64,000 bases of DNA from Beijerinckiaceae bacterium (GCA_947453205.1 CANGFT010000017.1:1-64000), one strand, 5' to 3'; counted from the first letter of the stretch, positions 38,574-47,338 are shown. A program made the numbers and translations. The notes: generated from the sequence alone by a model not told the origin.

Positions 38574-39344
38574 ATGTCTTTCATCTTTTGCGCCATCGGC
38601 GTCAGTTTCGCCATGAGTTTCGCCTGGGCCGTGCGCATGCGCACCGGCCAGAGCGGATGGATCGACGCGATCTGGTCGGCCGCGACTGGCCTCGGGGCGC
38701 TCGCTTTCCTCGCCCCGCAGGAGGGCCGCAGCCTTTTTGCGGGCGCTCTCGTGGCGCTCTGGTCGCTGCGCCTTGGGGGTCACATCGCCCTGCGCACGCG
38801 CGGCGCCGGCGACGATCCGCGTTATGCGGCGCTGGCTGCGGAATGGGGCGCGGACTTTCCCCGGCGCCTCTTCATTTTCCTGCAGATTCAGGCCGCTGCG
38901 TCCCTGCCGTTGATCGCCGCGGTGGGAATCGCCGGCCATGCGCCGCGCCCCTTCCCCGATTGGGCGGATGGGCTTGCGCTGGTGGTCGCCGTGAGCGGCG
39001 TCCTCATCGAGGGCGTCGGGGACTGGCAGTTGCGGCGCTTCCGGCGGCAGGCGCCGCCCGGCTCCCTCTGCCAGACGGGCCTGTGGGCCTATACGCGGCA
39101 TCCCAATTATTTCGGTGAATTCCTGTTCTGGTGCGCCTGGCCGCTCGTCGGCTTTGGCGACTGGCGCGCCCTTGCGGCCCTCGGCGCGCCGCTGCTCATC
39201 TATTGGCTGCTCGACCATGTCAGCGGCGTGCCGCTGCTCGAAGCCCATATGCGCGCCTCGCGCGGCGCGGCCTTCGAGGAATATGCGGCCCGTGTGCCGC
39301 GCTTCTTCCCGGGCAAGCCGCGTCAGAGACCCAACGACGACTGA
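38574..39344 (+). CDS. DUF1295 family steroid-5-alpha-reductase-like membrane protein
   Basis: A 256-residue membrane protein with about six helices, of the DUF1295 (COG3752) family related to steroid 5-alpha reductase and isoprenylcysteine methyltransferase folds. The family motif GLWAYTRHPNYFGEF near residue 170 and the terminal YAARVPRFFPG are present. I start at ATG 38574, where the first helix begins; an ATG at 38532 lies inside the opposite-strand promoter candidate. It ends 22 bases inside the tail of the convergent photolyase gene. It is likely to act on a lipid or quinone-like substrate together with the divergent operon. Confidence 0.84.
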   Translation: MSFIFCAIGVSFAMSFAWAVRMRTGQSGWIDAIWSAATGLGALAFLAPQEGRSLFAGALVALWSLRLGGHIALRTRGAGDDPRYAALAAEWGADFPRRLFIFLQIQAAASLPLIAAVGIAGHAPRPFPDWADGLALVVAVSGVLIEGVGDWQLRRFRRQAPPGSLCQTGLWAYTRHPNYFGEFLFWCAWPLVGFGDWRALAALGAPLLIYWLLDHVSGVPLLEAHMRASRGAAFEEYAARVPRFFPGKPRQRPNDD

Positions 39345-40873
39345 GCAAGGGGGGCCATGGCGCGGGCGAGGGCGGCCTCGCTCTCGGCCCTGATGTCCGC
39401 GAGCTCCGCCTCGCTCAGGGACGCCAGCCGTCGATAGGGCAAGGCCATGCGCGGATTGCCCGCGAGCCGCTTCTTGTTGCGCTCCAGAAAGCCCCAGTAA
39501 AGCGCGTTGAAGGGGCAGGCCTGTTCGCCGATCTTCTGCTTCACCTTGAACTGGCAGCGCCCGCAATAGTCGGACATCCGGTCGATATAGGCGCCGGAGG
39601 CCGCATAGGGCTTGCTGGCCATCAGGCCGCCATCGGCATGCAGGGCCATGCCCTGAACATTGGGCAGCTCGACCCATTCGAAGGCGTCGGCGTAGACGAT
39701 GTGAAACCAGTTCTGCACCGCCTGCGGGTTGAGGCCGGCGAGCAGGGCGAAGTTGCCGATCACCATGAGTCGCTGGATGTGATGGGCATAGGCGTGGCTC
39801 TGCGTCTGGCCAATGGACTGCGAGAGGCAGAACATGGGCGTCTGGCCTGTCCAGAAGAATGCGGGCAGCTCTTCATATGCGTTCAGCGCATTTGAGGCGC
39901 CATAGTCACGGTCGCGCCAATAAAGACCGCGCACATATTCGCGCCAGCCAAGGATCTGCCGGATGAACCCTTCGACGGACGCGAGCGGCGCATCCCCGCA
40001 TCGCCATGCCTCTTGCGCGCGCTCGCAGATTTCACGCGGCTCGAGCAGGCCGATGTTGAGCGCTGGCGCGATGAGGCTGTGGCGCAGAAAGGGCGCGTCG
40101 GCCTTCATCGCGTCCTGCGTATCGCCGAAGCCCGGCAGATGGCGGCGGATGAAATCATCAAGCGCCTCCAGCGCCTGCGCGCGCGTCACAGGCCAGCCGA
40201 ACTCCGCCGTCTCGCCAAAATGATCGGGAAAGCAGCGCTCGACGAGGGCGATGACCTCGCGCGTCACCTCGTCAGGTTCGAAGCGCAGCCGCTCCGGAGC
40301 CGGGGCGCCGCGCGGCCATGGCTTGCGGTTCTCGACATCGAAGTTCCATGCGCCGCCCGCAGGCGCGCCATTCTCCATGAGAAAGCCGCTCTCCTGGCGC
40401 ATGGCCCGGTAAAAGAACTCCATGCGGAAGCTCTTGCGCCCCTTCGCCCATTCAGCGAAACGGTCGCGCGAGCAAAAAAAGCGGTCGTCCTCGCGCCGCT
40501 CCAGCGTGATGGGCAAGAGCAGCGCCAGCGCGTCGAATTTATCGGCGACCCGCCATTCGCTGGGCTCGGTGATGATGAGGCGCGAAAATCCGCCCTGCCC
40601 CAGCGCACGCGCGATCTCGCCTTCAAAACTGCCGGTGTTCAGGGGATCATCGAATTTCGAATAAACGAGGGTGAACCCCTCCTCGCGCAAACCTTCCGCG
40701 AAATGGCGCATGGCCGCGAAGATCATGGCGATCTTCTGCTTGTGGTGCTTGATGTGGCGCGCCTCTTCGGCCGCCTCGACCATCAGGATGACATCGCGCG
40801 CGGGATCGGCGTCCCGCAGGCTGGCGAGCGAGCGGGACAGCTGATCGCCCATGACAAGACGCAGCGCGCTCAT
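39323..40873 (-). CDS. Fe-S bacterial cryptochrome/photolyase (PhrB, (6-4)-type family)
   Basis: A 516-residue deoxyribodipyrimidine-photolyase-related protein of the iron-sulfur bacterial cryptochrome/photolyase group, whose studied members repair (6-4) photoproducts using blue light and FAD. Cysteines that would hold the 4Fe-4S cluster are visible at about 348 (MFCLSQS), 436 and 439 (YCGRC) and 452 (ACPF), matching the spacing in Agrobacterium PhrB. Other landmarks are RLVMGDQLS at the start and AVQNWFHIVYADAFEWVELPNVQGMA. It overlaps the DUF2256 stop by an ATGA and shares that gene's promoter. Confidence 0.9.
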   Translation of the reverse strand: MSALRLVMGDQLSRSLASLRDADPARDVILMVEAAEEARHIKHHKQKIAMIFAAMRHFAEGLREEGFTLVYSKFDDPLNTGSFEGEIARALGQGGFSRLIITEPSEWRVADKFDALALLLPITLERREDDRFFCSRDRFAEWAKGRKSFRMEFFYRAMRQESGFLMENGAPAGGAWNFDVENRKPWPRGAPAPERLRFEPDEVTREVIALVERCFPDHFGETAEFGWPVTRAQALEALDDFIRRHLPGFGDTQDAMKADAPFLRHSLIAPALNIGLLEPREICERAQEAWRCGDAPLASVEGFIRQILGWREYVRGLYWRDRDYGASNALNAYEELPAFFWTGQTPMFCLSQSIGQTQSHAYAHHIQRLMVIGNFALLAGLNPQAVQNWFHIVYADAFEWVELPNVQGMALHADGGLMASKPYAASGAYIDRMSDYCGRCQFKVKQKIGEQACPFNALYWGFLERNKKRLAGNPRMALPYRRLASLSEAELADIRAESEAALARAMAPLAQSSLGL

Positions 40874-41022
40874 GCCTTGCGCTTCTTGTTGCGGCGGCAT
40901 TTCTCGGAGCAATAGATGACCTCGCTCCAGACGGCAGCCCATTTGCGCCGCCAGGAGAAGGGCCGCGCGCAAATGGGACAGGTCTTGGTCGGCAGATCAG
41001 CCTTGTCGATCCCGCGCGGCAT
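40870..41022 (-). CDS. DUF2256 zinc-ribbon protein
   Basis: A 50-residue protein of the DUF2256 family with two cysteine pairs, CPICARPFSW and YCSEKCRRN, spaced as in a small zinc ribbon, and a very basic tail (RNKKRKA). Such genes commonly sit beside photolyase-family genes. The ATG at 41022 is favoured because the family's length begins here and GAGGG lies nine bases upstream. Its stop overlaps the photolyase start in an ATGA, so translation is coupled. No function is known. Confidence 0.85.
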   Translation of the reverse strand: MPRGIDKADLPTKTCPICARPFSWRRKWAAVWSEVIYCSEKCRRNKKRKA

Positions 41023-41087
41023 GGTCAATCGCCCTCGCGAAGGCGCGCGTTCCTCGCAAACATATTGGCGCTTTCTCGCATGTGCCG

Positions 41088-41117
41088 GAGTTACGGACGC
41101 CCACATAGGCTGGATCA
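41088..41117 (-). promoter_or_regulatory. ECF (RpoE/ChrR-like) promoter candidate for DUF2256-photolyase
   Basis: On the minus strand TGATCC (41117-41112), 18 bases, then TAACTC (41093-41088). It lies about 66 bases before the DUF2256 start codon. The match in hexamer, spacing and TAA to the site before the FAD oxidoreductase gene is the main reason to believe it. Confidence 0.5.
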
Positions 41118-41306
41118 GCCCCCATCTCACCCCGCACTTTGCCAGATCCGCGGTCTTCATCAGCGTTTCGAACTTTTACGTCCTGCGCTGACGCAGGGCG
41201 CACAGCCAGATCCAGGCTCGCAAGCGCCAGTGTCCGGCGCAGCTTGACTGGAAGAGCCAAGCAAACCCTGCCCTGCCCACGGTTGAGCTTGCTCGATTAT
41301 TTAATT

Positions 41307-41321
41307 GAACATGTAATGTTC
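41307..41321. promoter_or_regulatory. Palindromic operator candidate before MarR-type gene
   Basis: GAACAT-GTA-ATGTTC is a perfect 15-base interrupted palindrome in an A/T-rich stretch 57 bases before the regulator's ATG. MarR-type proteins bind such dyads and often repress themselves, so autoregulation is a reasonable guess. Confidence 0.5.
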
Positions 41322-41377
41322 TTTTGAATAAATAAGAAACACTTGTTAATTTTTTCAAATCGTCGTTTAGTTTCTTC

Positions 41378-41764
41378 ATGCTAGACTGTAACGCCCAGGC
41401 ATTGCTGAGTTTAAGAAAAATAAGCCGCGATCTGCTGCCGTTCCGCAGTTCACTGTCACGCGACATCTTGCTCATCATTGCGAGCGGACGAGGCCGATTC
41501 GAGCTGCGCGCTCTGTTCAAGCTTATCGGCGCAACCCCGACCGCCACCAGGCTTCATGTTCAATCCTTGATTGATGATGGCTTTGTCGAGTTGCTACAAC
41601 ACCCGACCAACCGGCGCTGCAAAATCGTCAGCCTGACTAAAAATGGCTGGACGCTGATGCGCGCCTATGAGCGGCAGGCGCAGGCGTGCTTGAGCCTCTG
41701 GCGCCAGGTGAGCGACAAGCCGGACGAGCCCGCGTCGCAGCTGGCTGCAAAGTCGAAGCTTTGA
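41378..41764 (+). CDS. MarR-like winged-helix transcriptional regulator
   Basis: A 128-residue DNA-binding protein. A winged helix-turn-helix covers about residues 22-90: LSRDILLIIASGRGRFELRALFKLIGATPTATRLHVQSLIDDGFVELLQHPTNRR, with the wing and a following TKNGWTLMRAYE helix. The N-terminal dimerisation helix is short and the tail is polar. It precedes the DapA-like and Bug-type genes on the same strand with a 136-base gap, so it probably controls them. A palindrome lies in the A/T-rich region upstream. The ligand is unknown. Confidence 0.78.
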   Translation: MLDCNAQALLSLRKISRDLLPFRSSLSRDILLIIASGRGRFELRALFKLIGATPTATRLHVQSLIDDGFVELLQHPTNRRCKIVSLTKNGWTLMRAYERQAQACLSLWRQVSDKPDEPASQLAAKSKL

Positions 41765-41900
41765 AAGCACGAGCCCAGCCCGCGCAGCTTCGGCCTCCCC
41801 GGATTTCATCCGACGGCGGCCCGCCCGCCCCCGGCGCTGCGTTTGACTTTCAAACCGCAAGTCTTTTTATTGAATCATAATCAGAGGGGGGAGCCGAACC

Positions 41901-42857
41901 ATGCTTTCAGCGAAGGATATTTCCGGGCTCATGGCCATGATGCCTGCGTTCGCGACCGACAATGCGGCGGATTTTCAGGCTCGCTCAACCATCGACGTCG
42001 CCCGCCTCCATCATGGGGTGGACCGCATGATCCGCGATGGGGTCAACGTCCTCGCGACGACCGGCAGCTTCGGCGAATGCCATACCCTTCTGCTCGACGA
42101 ATTCAATACGCTCGCGCATGAAACGGCCGCCGCCAACAAACAGCGGGTTCCCCTTTTCATCGGCGTCACCTCCACCCATACCCGCGAGGTCGCGGAGAAG
42201 TGCAAGCTGCTGAGCGACGCCAAGGTCGATGGCGTATTGGTGGGCGTGCCCTATTACTTTCCATCGACGGTCGAGAATGCGGTGCGCTTTTTCAAGGATA
42301 TTGGCGAAGCGTTCCCCAAGCTCAACATCATGATCTACCATAATCCGGCGCTGCATAATGTGACCTTGCCGGTTGAAGCCTTCACGGACATCCTCAGAAA
42401 TCCCGCAGTGATCGCGATGAAGGACAGTCATCGGACGCCCGAGGAGTTCCAGCGCCTGCACAAGCTCGCGGCGGGACGCATGAGCGTCATGGTGAACCAG
42501 AACCAGATCGCCGAATATCGCCAATATGGAGCCAATGGTTTTTGGTCCATTGAGGCCTGGATGGGCCCGTGGCCGCAGCTTGCGCTTCGCAACGCGTTCC
42601 AGAGCGGCGACCTTGAGCTCGCCCGCGCCATCACCGCCGATATGGCGCCTCCCGGCGGATCCGCGCCCAAGAACCTGTCGTGGCGCGAGACGGCGTCGAA
42701 GATCAGCATCAGGATGTCCGGTTACGTCGATCCCGGCCCGCTGCGTCCGCCCTTCGTGGAGATCCCGCAAGAGGTGATTGATCGGCAGACCGCAAGGGTC
42801 GCGCACTGGAAAACCCTTTGCGCGAAATACCAGAGCCAGCTCGCGGCCGCGGAGTAA
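41901..42857 (+). CDS. DapA-family (dihydrodipicolinate synthase-like) lyase
   Basis: A 318-residue Schiff-base aldolase of the DHDPS/N-acetylneuraminate lyase superfamily. The Schiff-base lysine is in AVIAMKDSH near residue 173, the tyrosine in MIYHNPA near 144, and the substrate-carboxylate loop reads TTGSFGECH near 53-61. In catabolic clusters such proteins usually cleave or make keto acids such as 2-keto-3-deoxy acids or hydratase-aldolase substrates, not dihydrodipicolinate. AGAGGGGGG precedes the ATG. It lies with a Bug-type binding protein under a MarR-type regulator. Confidence 0.83.
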   Translation: MLSAKDISGLMAMMPAFATDNAADFQARSTIDVARLHHGVDRMIRDGVNVLATTGSFGECHTLLLDEFNTLAHETAAANKQRVPLFIGVTSTHTREVAEKCKLLSDAKVDGVLVGVPYYFPSTVENAVRFFKDIGEAFPKLNIMIYHNPALHNVTLPVEAFTDILRNPAVIAMKDSHRTPEEFQRLHKLAAGRMSVMVNQNQIAEYRQYGANGFWSIEAWMGPWPQLALRNAFQSGDLELARAITADMAPPGGSAPKNLSWRETASKISIRMSGYVDPGPLRPPFVEIPQEVIDRQTARVAHWKTLCAKYQSQLAAAE

Positions 42858-42912
42858 GCCTCCGTTCTCAGCCTTCGAGACGTCGGGGACGATGACATGG
42901 GCTTGAGATGAA

Positions 42913-43956
42913 ATGGGCTTGAAACGAAAAGTCTTCGGCGCCTTTGCCGCCATCGCCGCGCTGGCCAGCGGTTCAGCGCGCCTGATGGCCGATCCGCTCT
43001 CGGATTTCTACAAGACGCGCAACGTCACCATCAGCGTTGGCTCGGCGGCGGGCAGCGGGTTCACGCTTTACGCACGGCTGATCGCCCGGCATATGCCGAA
43101 ATACATCCCTGGCTCCCCGAATATGGTGGTTGAAAACCTGCCGGGGGCCGGGGGGCTGCGCCAGTTCGATCATCTTGTGACCGTCGCCGCAAAGGATGGA
43201 TCGGTGATCGGGCTGCTCAACCCTGCGGTTGCGGTCGCTCCCCTGCTGACCCCGGAGATCAGCCGCCATTCCACCGACAAGGTCGCCTGGCTCGGCAGCG
43301 CCAATTCGGAAGTCAGCACCTGCATCGTCTGGCCCCATGCCAAGGTCAAGGATCTTGCGGACCTGAAGAAACGGGAATTGGTGCTTGGCGGATCGGGGAC
43401 GACCGGCAGCTCAGGCATCGGCGCGCAGGCGTTGAAGGCGATCTTCGGCTATCCCTGGAAGATCATCGGGGGCTATCAGGGCTCCGCTGACATCATGCTC
43501 GCGGGCGCGCGCGGCGAAATTGACGGCGCCTGCATACTCCTGATGTCCGCCATGCGGGCGCAGTATTGGGAGTCCTTCAAGCGCGGCGACTTCACTGTGG
43601 TGCTTCAGATGCCGCCTGGCAATCATCCGGACCTTCCTGGCGTCGCCAACACGATTGATCTCGCCGAGACCGACGAGCAGCGCCAGGCGCTCGAGTTCAT
43701 CTATGGCTACTGGGCCTTCGGACGGCCTTTCGCGGTTCCCCTCGGCGTTCCGGCGGAGCGTCTGGCGATGTTGCGCACGGCCTTGAAGGCCACTGTCGAG
43801 GATCAAGCCTTCCTCGCCGACTCCGAAAAGATGGGCGTATCCGTCGACTATATGGACCCCGACGCTCTCCAGAAACGGGTTGCTGCGATCCTCAATACGT
43901 CGCCGGAGGTTGTCGCCAAGGTGCGGGCGCTCGTCCCTGCGAATGAGGCGCGCTGA
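42913..43956 (+). CDS. Tripartite tricarboxylate transporter (Bug/TctC-like) substrate-binding protein
   Basis: Periplasmic binding protein of the Bug family, 347 residues, with a signal peptide (residues about 6-25), and the family landmarks DFYKTRNVTISVGSAAGSGFTLYARLIARHMP and NMVVENLPGAGGL. Bug proteins bind carboxylates with the tripartite TctABC importers. No TctA or TctB gene is in the window, so it is an orphan receptor or uses components coded elsewhere. It follows the DapA-like gene by 55 bases, and the ligand may be that enzyme's substrate. Confidence 0.84.
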   Translation: MGLKRKVFGAFAAIAALASGSARLMADPLSDFYKTRNVTISVGSAAGSGFTLYARLIARHMPKYIPGSPNMVVENLPGAGGLRQFDHLVTVAAKDGSVIGLLNPAVAVAPLLTPEISRHSTDKVAWLGSANSEVSTCIVWPHAKVKDLADLKKRELVLGGSGTTGSSGIGAQALKAIFGYPWKIIGGYQGSADIMLAGARGEIDGACILLMSAMRAQYWESFKRGDFTVVLQMPPGNHPDLPGVANTIDLAETDEQRQALEFIYGYWAFGRPFAVPLGVPAERLAMLRTALKATVEDQAFLADSEKMGVSVDYMDPDALQKRVAAILNTSPEVVAKVRALVPANEAR

Positions 43957-44005
43957 AGCGTGGTGGGAGCCGCGCCGGTTCAGCGCAGCCCCGCGATCGC
44001 CGACC

Positions 44006-44593
44006 TCACCACTCCCGCGAGAAAACGCCTTCGGAGATGAAGCTTGAGGCTTTGTTGCGTTGGCTCGGCATTTCCCGCGGCTTCAGATCGTCGGGCAGGC
44101 CCGCAGGATCGGCGCGACGGCCGATCGTGACGCAGACGTCGATGTCATAGTCATCGGAAACGCCGAGGCTGGCGCGCGCCGCCGCTTCATTGAAGCCGCC
44201 TATGGCGTGGGTGGCCCAACCAGCCATGGTCGCCTGCAAGGAAAGATGCGCCCAGGCGGCCCCTGCGTCAAAGGAATGGTTGCGCGCCGGCGCCCCCTGA
44301 AGCGTGCGCTTGGAGAGAAGCGCGAGGATCACCGAGGCGTCCTTGGCCCAGCGCTGGTTGCGCTCGCTGATGACGCCAAGCAGCCTGTCGAAAGCAGGGG
44401 CGCCCCGGCGCCCGTAGATGATGCGCCAGGGCTGCGAATTGTTCGACGACGGCGCCCAGCGCATGGCTTCAAACAGCGTGGCCAGCAACTCATCCGGGAT
44501 AGGCTCCCCCGTGAAGGCGCGCGGCGACCAGCGGTCGAGGAACACCTCGGCGATCGGATGGTCGGCGGCGCGCGGCGGGTTATGGGCAGTCAT
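44006..44593 (-). CDS. Nitroreductase family protein
   Basis: FMN-dependent NAD(P)H oxidoreductase of 195 residues. The FMN-binding start region RWSPRAFTGEPIP and the AMRWAPSSNNSQPWRIIYG block fit the nitroreductase fold, as does the GWATHAIGGFNEAAA region in the second half. Substrates range from nitro compounds and quinones to flavins and cannot be told here. It is convergent with the Bug-type gene at 42913 and divergent from the binding-protein gene at 44816. Confidence 0.88.
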   Translation of the reverse strand: MTAHNPPRAADHPIAEVFLDRWSPRAFTGEPIPDELLATLFEAMRWAPSSNNSQPWRIIYGRRGAPAFDRLLGVISERNQRWAKDASVILALLSKRTLQGAPARNHSFDAGAAWAHLSLQATMAGWATHAIGGFNEAAARASLGVSDDYDIDVCVTIGRRADPAGLPDDLKPREMPSQRNKASSFISEGVFSREW

Positions 44594-44815
44594 CTCTCAT
44601 CCTCTCAGCTTGTGATCTACGGCTTTCATCATGACGCATGCCGCGCGATGATCCGGTCTTGGCATATAAAACCGCAAGGTGTCGATCCTCGCCCCGCCAA
44701 TCGGGGCCTGCACTGGCCTTACAAACAATCGCGCGCGGGTTCAAACGCGGGCGATCCCTCTTGCGCGGGACCGCCGATGCGGCGATCATCGGCGAAAACA
44801 AAGGGAGGGACAAAC

Positions 44816-45835
44816 ATGGCTCGTCGCCATTTCGCCGCGCTTTGCGCCATCATGACGCTGGCCGCGCCCGCCGCCGGCGCCGCAGACGCAGCCCTTGTGG
44901 CGGCTGCGAAAAAAGAGGGCGAGGTGGTCTGGTACACGACGCAGATCCTCGACCCCCTCGTGTTGCGCCTGCAGGACGCGTTCCGCAAGGCCTATGGCGT
45001 CGAGATCAAGCCGGTGCGCGCCAATTCGACCGAGATCGCCCTGCGGATCCGCAACGAAGGCCTGGCGGGGAAGATGCAGGCGGATGTCTATGACGGAACC
45101 ATCACGGCCGAAGCGCTCAAGAAAGAAAATCTGGCGCTGAAATGGCTGCCCGACAATGCGCGCGATCTTGCGGCCGATTATGTCGATCCCGAAGGCTATT
45201 GGGTCGCCACGAATTATTACATCAACACCGCCGCCTTCAACACGGACCTCATCAAACCAGGCGCCGAGCCCAAACACTGGAACGACCTGCTGGACCCCCG
45301 CTTCAAGGGCCAGATGGTCTGGGGCAACGCCGCCTCTGTCTCCGCCGCCGCCGGTTTCATCGGCACGGCGCTGAAGGAGATGGGCGAGGAAAAGGGCATG
45401 GATTATCTGCGCAAGCTCAGCGGGCAGAAGATCGCCAGCGTCGGGGCTTCGGCGCGTGTGGTGATCGACCAGGTCATTGCGGGCGAATACGCCATCAGCA
45501 TGCAGATCTTCCCGGAACATGCGGCGGGCGGCGCGGAGAAGGGCGCGCCGATCCGCTGGATTCCCATGCGGCCCACCATGTCCGCCAATGTCTCGACCAC
45601 CGGCGTCACGAAAGGCGCCCCGCATCCCAACGCCGCCAAGCTGCTTCTGGAATATCTCATCTCCGAGGAGGGGCAGGCCATCTACCGGCAGGCCCAATAT
45701 TCGCCCGCCCACCCCAGGGTTCCCTCCATTGATCCGGAGCTGCGCCCGGGCAAGCATCCCGTCGTGTTCCTGACGCCGCGCGAGGCCTTGGACGCCCTGC
45801 CCGCCTGGACGAAAATCTTCAAGGATCTGTTTTGA
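44816..45835 (+). CDS. ABC transporter substrate-binding protein, iron(III)/FbpA-like family (third)
   Basis: Periplasmic binding protein of 339 residues with a signal peptide (residues about 1-24, ending AAGAADA). It is a close relative of the 14647 product: both share KKEGEVVWYTTQ, the RANSTEIALRI region, ADVYDG and a C-terminal YLISEEGQAIYRQ. AAGGGAGG seven bases upstream supports ATG 44816. It has no permease or ATPase gene beside it and is followed by an NTF2-like gene ten bases later. The ligand may be an organic acid. Confidence 0.86.
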   Translation: MARRHFAALCAIMTLAAPAAGAADAALVAAAKKEGEVVWYTTQILDPLVLRLQDAFRKAYGVEIKPVRANSTEIALRIRNEGLAGKMQADVYDGTITAEALKKENLALKWLPDNARDLAADYVDPEGYWVATNYYINTAAFNTDLIKPGAEPKHWNDLLDPRFKGQMVWGNAASVSAAAGFIGTALKEMGEEKGMDYLRKLSGQKIASVGASARVVIDQVIAGEYAISMQIFPEHAAGGAEKGAPIRWIPMRPTMSANVSTTGVTKGAPHPNAAKLLLEYLISEEGQAIYRQAQYSPAHPRVPSIDPELRPGKHPVVFLTPREALDALPAWTKIFKDLF

Positions 45836-45845
45836 GGGGGCTTCG

Positions 45846-46286
45846 ATGACGGTCAGCGCGGAAGATCGCTTCGGCGTTCACGATCTCTTCATGGACTATG
45901 TCTGGGCCGCAGACACGGGCGATCTTGAGGCCTATGTCGCGACCTTCGCGCGCGACGCCCTGCTGATCGATTCGGATGGTCGACGCCATGACGGCGAGGC
46001 GGCCATCCGCGCCTATGCGCACGCCTTCCTGTCGCAGCCGGGCGGGCGCGGGCGGATCCATTTCTTTCAGCAGATGCGCGTGACGGCTGAGGGCGAGGGT
46101 CTGCGGGTCTTTTCTTTCTGGACCGTGGCGCAGGCGACGGCGGCCCCGCGCGAAACGCGCCTGCGTTCGCTGGGAACCTGCGATGACCTCTGCATCAAGG
46201 TCGAAGGCCTCTGGCGCTTCGCCGAGCGCAGGATCGGGCGGTGGAACGACGCCACCGCCCCCTGGCTTTTCAATCCCTCGGCCTAG
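45846..46286 (+). CDS. NTF2-like (SnoaL-type) small protein
   Basis: A 146-residue single-domain protein of the nuclear transport factor 2 fold, starting with DRFGVHDLFMDYVWAADTGDLEAYVATFARDALLIDSDGRRHDG and ending in WRFAERRIGRW. This pattern matches SnoaL-like hydratase/isomerase/cyclase subgroups and the small subunits of ring-hydroxylating enzymes, but no activity can be assigned. It is cotranscribed with the binding protein ten bases upstream, so it may process that protein's ligand. Confidence 0.76.
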   Translation: MTVSAEDRFGVHDLFMDYVWAADTGDLEAYVATFARDALLIDSDGRRHDGEAAIRAYAHAFLSQPGGRGRIHFFQQMRVTAEGEGLRVFSFWTVAQATAAPRETRLRSLGTCDDLCIKVEGLWRFAERRIGRWNDATAPWLFNPSA

Positions 46287-46292
46287 GCTCGC

Positions 46293-47300
46293 TCAGTCCC
46301 CCGCGATCTCGCGCGCGCGCTCGATGACTTCGCGCGGCGAGGCGTAGATGTCGGCGATCCGCTTGGCCACGACCTCCCCGCTGTCAGGGCCGACAAGCAA
46401 GCGCTGCTTTTCAGCGTCGGCGAGAAACTCCGGATCCTTCATCGTCGCATCGAAAGCGGCGCGCAGGGCCGCGATCCTGTCAGCCGGAACCGATTTCGAC
46501 ATGAGGAAGGGACGGCCGATCTCCGCGCCCGAGACCAGAAGACGGAACGTCTGTTTCTTCGCTTCGGTGTCGAGGAAATCCGAGGCCCAGGGAATGTCTT
46601 TCGGCATATCGGCGGGAATGGTGTTGGAGAAGCGGACGTGGATGTCGATCTTCTTGTCCCGCAGCCATTCGAGCGGCAGGCTCGTCCATGAGCCGCAGTC
46701 GCCGTCAAGCTCGCCGCCTTCGATGGCGATCTTCTTGTCGGCGGAGCCGGGATAGCCCTGCACCATCTTCAGCTTCACGCCGAAGAGCATCAGGAGCATG
46801 CGGTCGTCGAGATAGGCGGAGGTGCCCACGCCCGTATTGCCGAAGACGACGTTTTCGCGCGCGAGAAACGCCTTCCAGTCACGGATGCCGCGCGCATGCC
46901 AGGTGAAGCAGACGCGAACATCCTCGCTGATGTTCCCGATCCAGGCGAAGTTCCGGAAGTCGAGCGGCGTCTTTGAGGGGGCGGTGAGCGAACCCAGGAT
47001 CAGACCGGGGTTGAAGGTCACCATGGTCGTCCCGTCGGTGGGCGCCCCTGCGTCGAGATATTGCAGGGATTTCAGGCTCGCCGCGCCCGGCATGTTCTGC
47101 ACGACCGTCGTGGGCGCGCCCGGGATGTGCTTGCTGATATGTTTCGCCAGCAGGCGGCCATATTGGTCATAGCCGCCGCCCGAGGAGAAGCCGACGACGA
47201 TGCGCAGGGTCTTGCCGCGATAGAAGGCCTCCACATCCTGCGCCGCCGCCCCGCTGGCGAGGCTGATGAGAAAAGCCGAAACGATGAATAATGCGCGCAT
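46293..47300 (-). CDS. Bug/TctC-like substrate-binding protein (second)
   Basis: Bug-family periplasmic binding protein of 335 residues with a signal peptide (MRALFIVSAFLISLASG, cleaved near AAAQ) and the family core DVEAFYRGKTLRIVVGFSSGGGYDQYGRLLAKHI and TVVQNMPGAASL. It lies 38 bases downstream of the molybdopterin subunit gene at 47339 on the same strand, so it probably delivers the substrate for, or is induced with, the hydroxylases. Only modestly similar to the 42913 product. The ribosome binding site is weak, with GGGAG about 14 bases away. Confidence 0.83.
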   Translation of the reverse strand: MRALFIVSAFLISLASGAAAQDVEAFYRGKTLRIVVGFSSGGGYDQYGRLLAKHISKHIPGAPTTVVQNMPGAASLKSLQYLDAGAPTDGTTMVTFNPGLILGSLTAPSKTPLDFRNFAWIGNISEDVRVCFTWHARGIRDWKAFLARENVVFGNTGVGTSAYLDDRMLLMLFGVKLKMVQGYPGSADKKIAIEGGELDGDCGSWTSLPLEWLRDKKIDIHVRFSNTIPADMPKDIPWASDFLDTEAKKQTFRLLVSGAEIGRPFLMSKSVPADRIAALRAAFDATMKDPEFLADAEKQRLLVGPDSGEVVAKRIADIYASPREVIERAREIAGD

Positions 47301-47338
47301 GTGGATCCGATGTCTCCCGTCCTGATTTGATGACTGGC

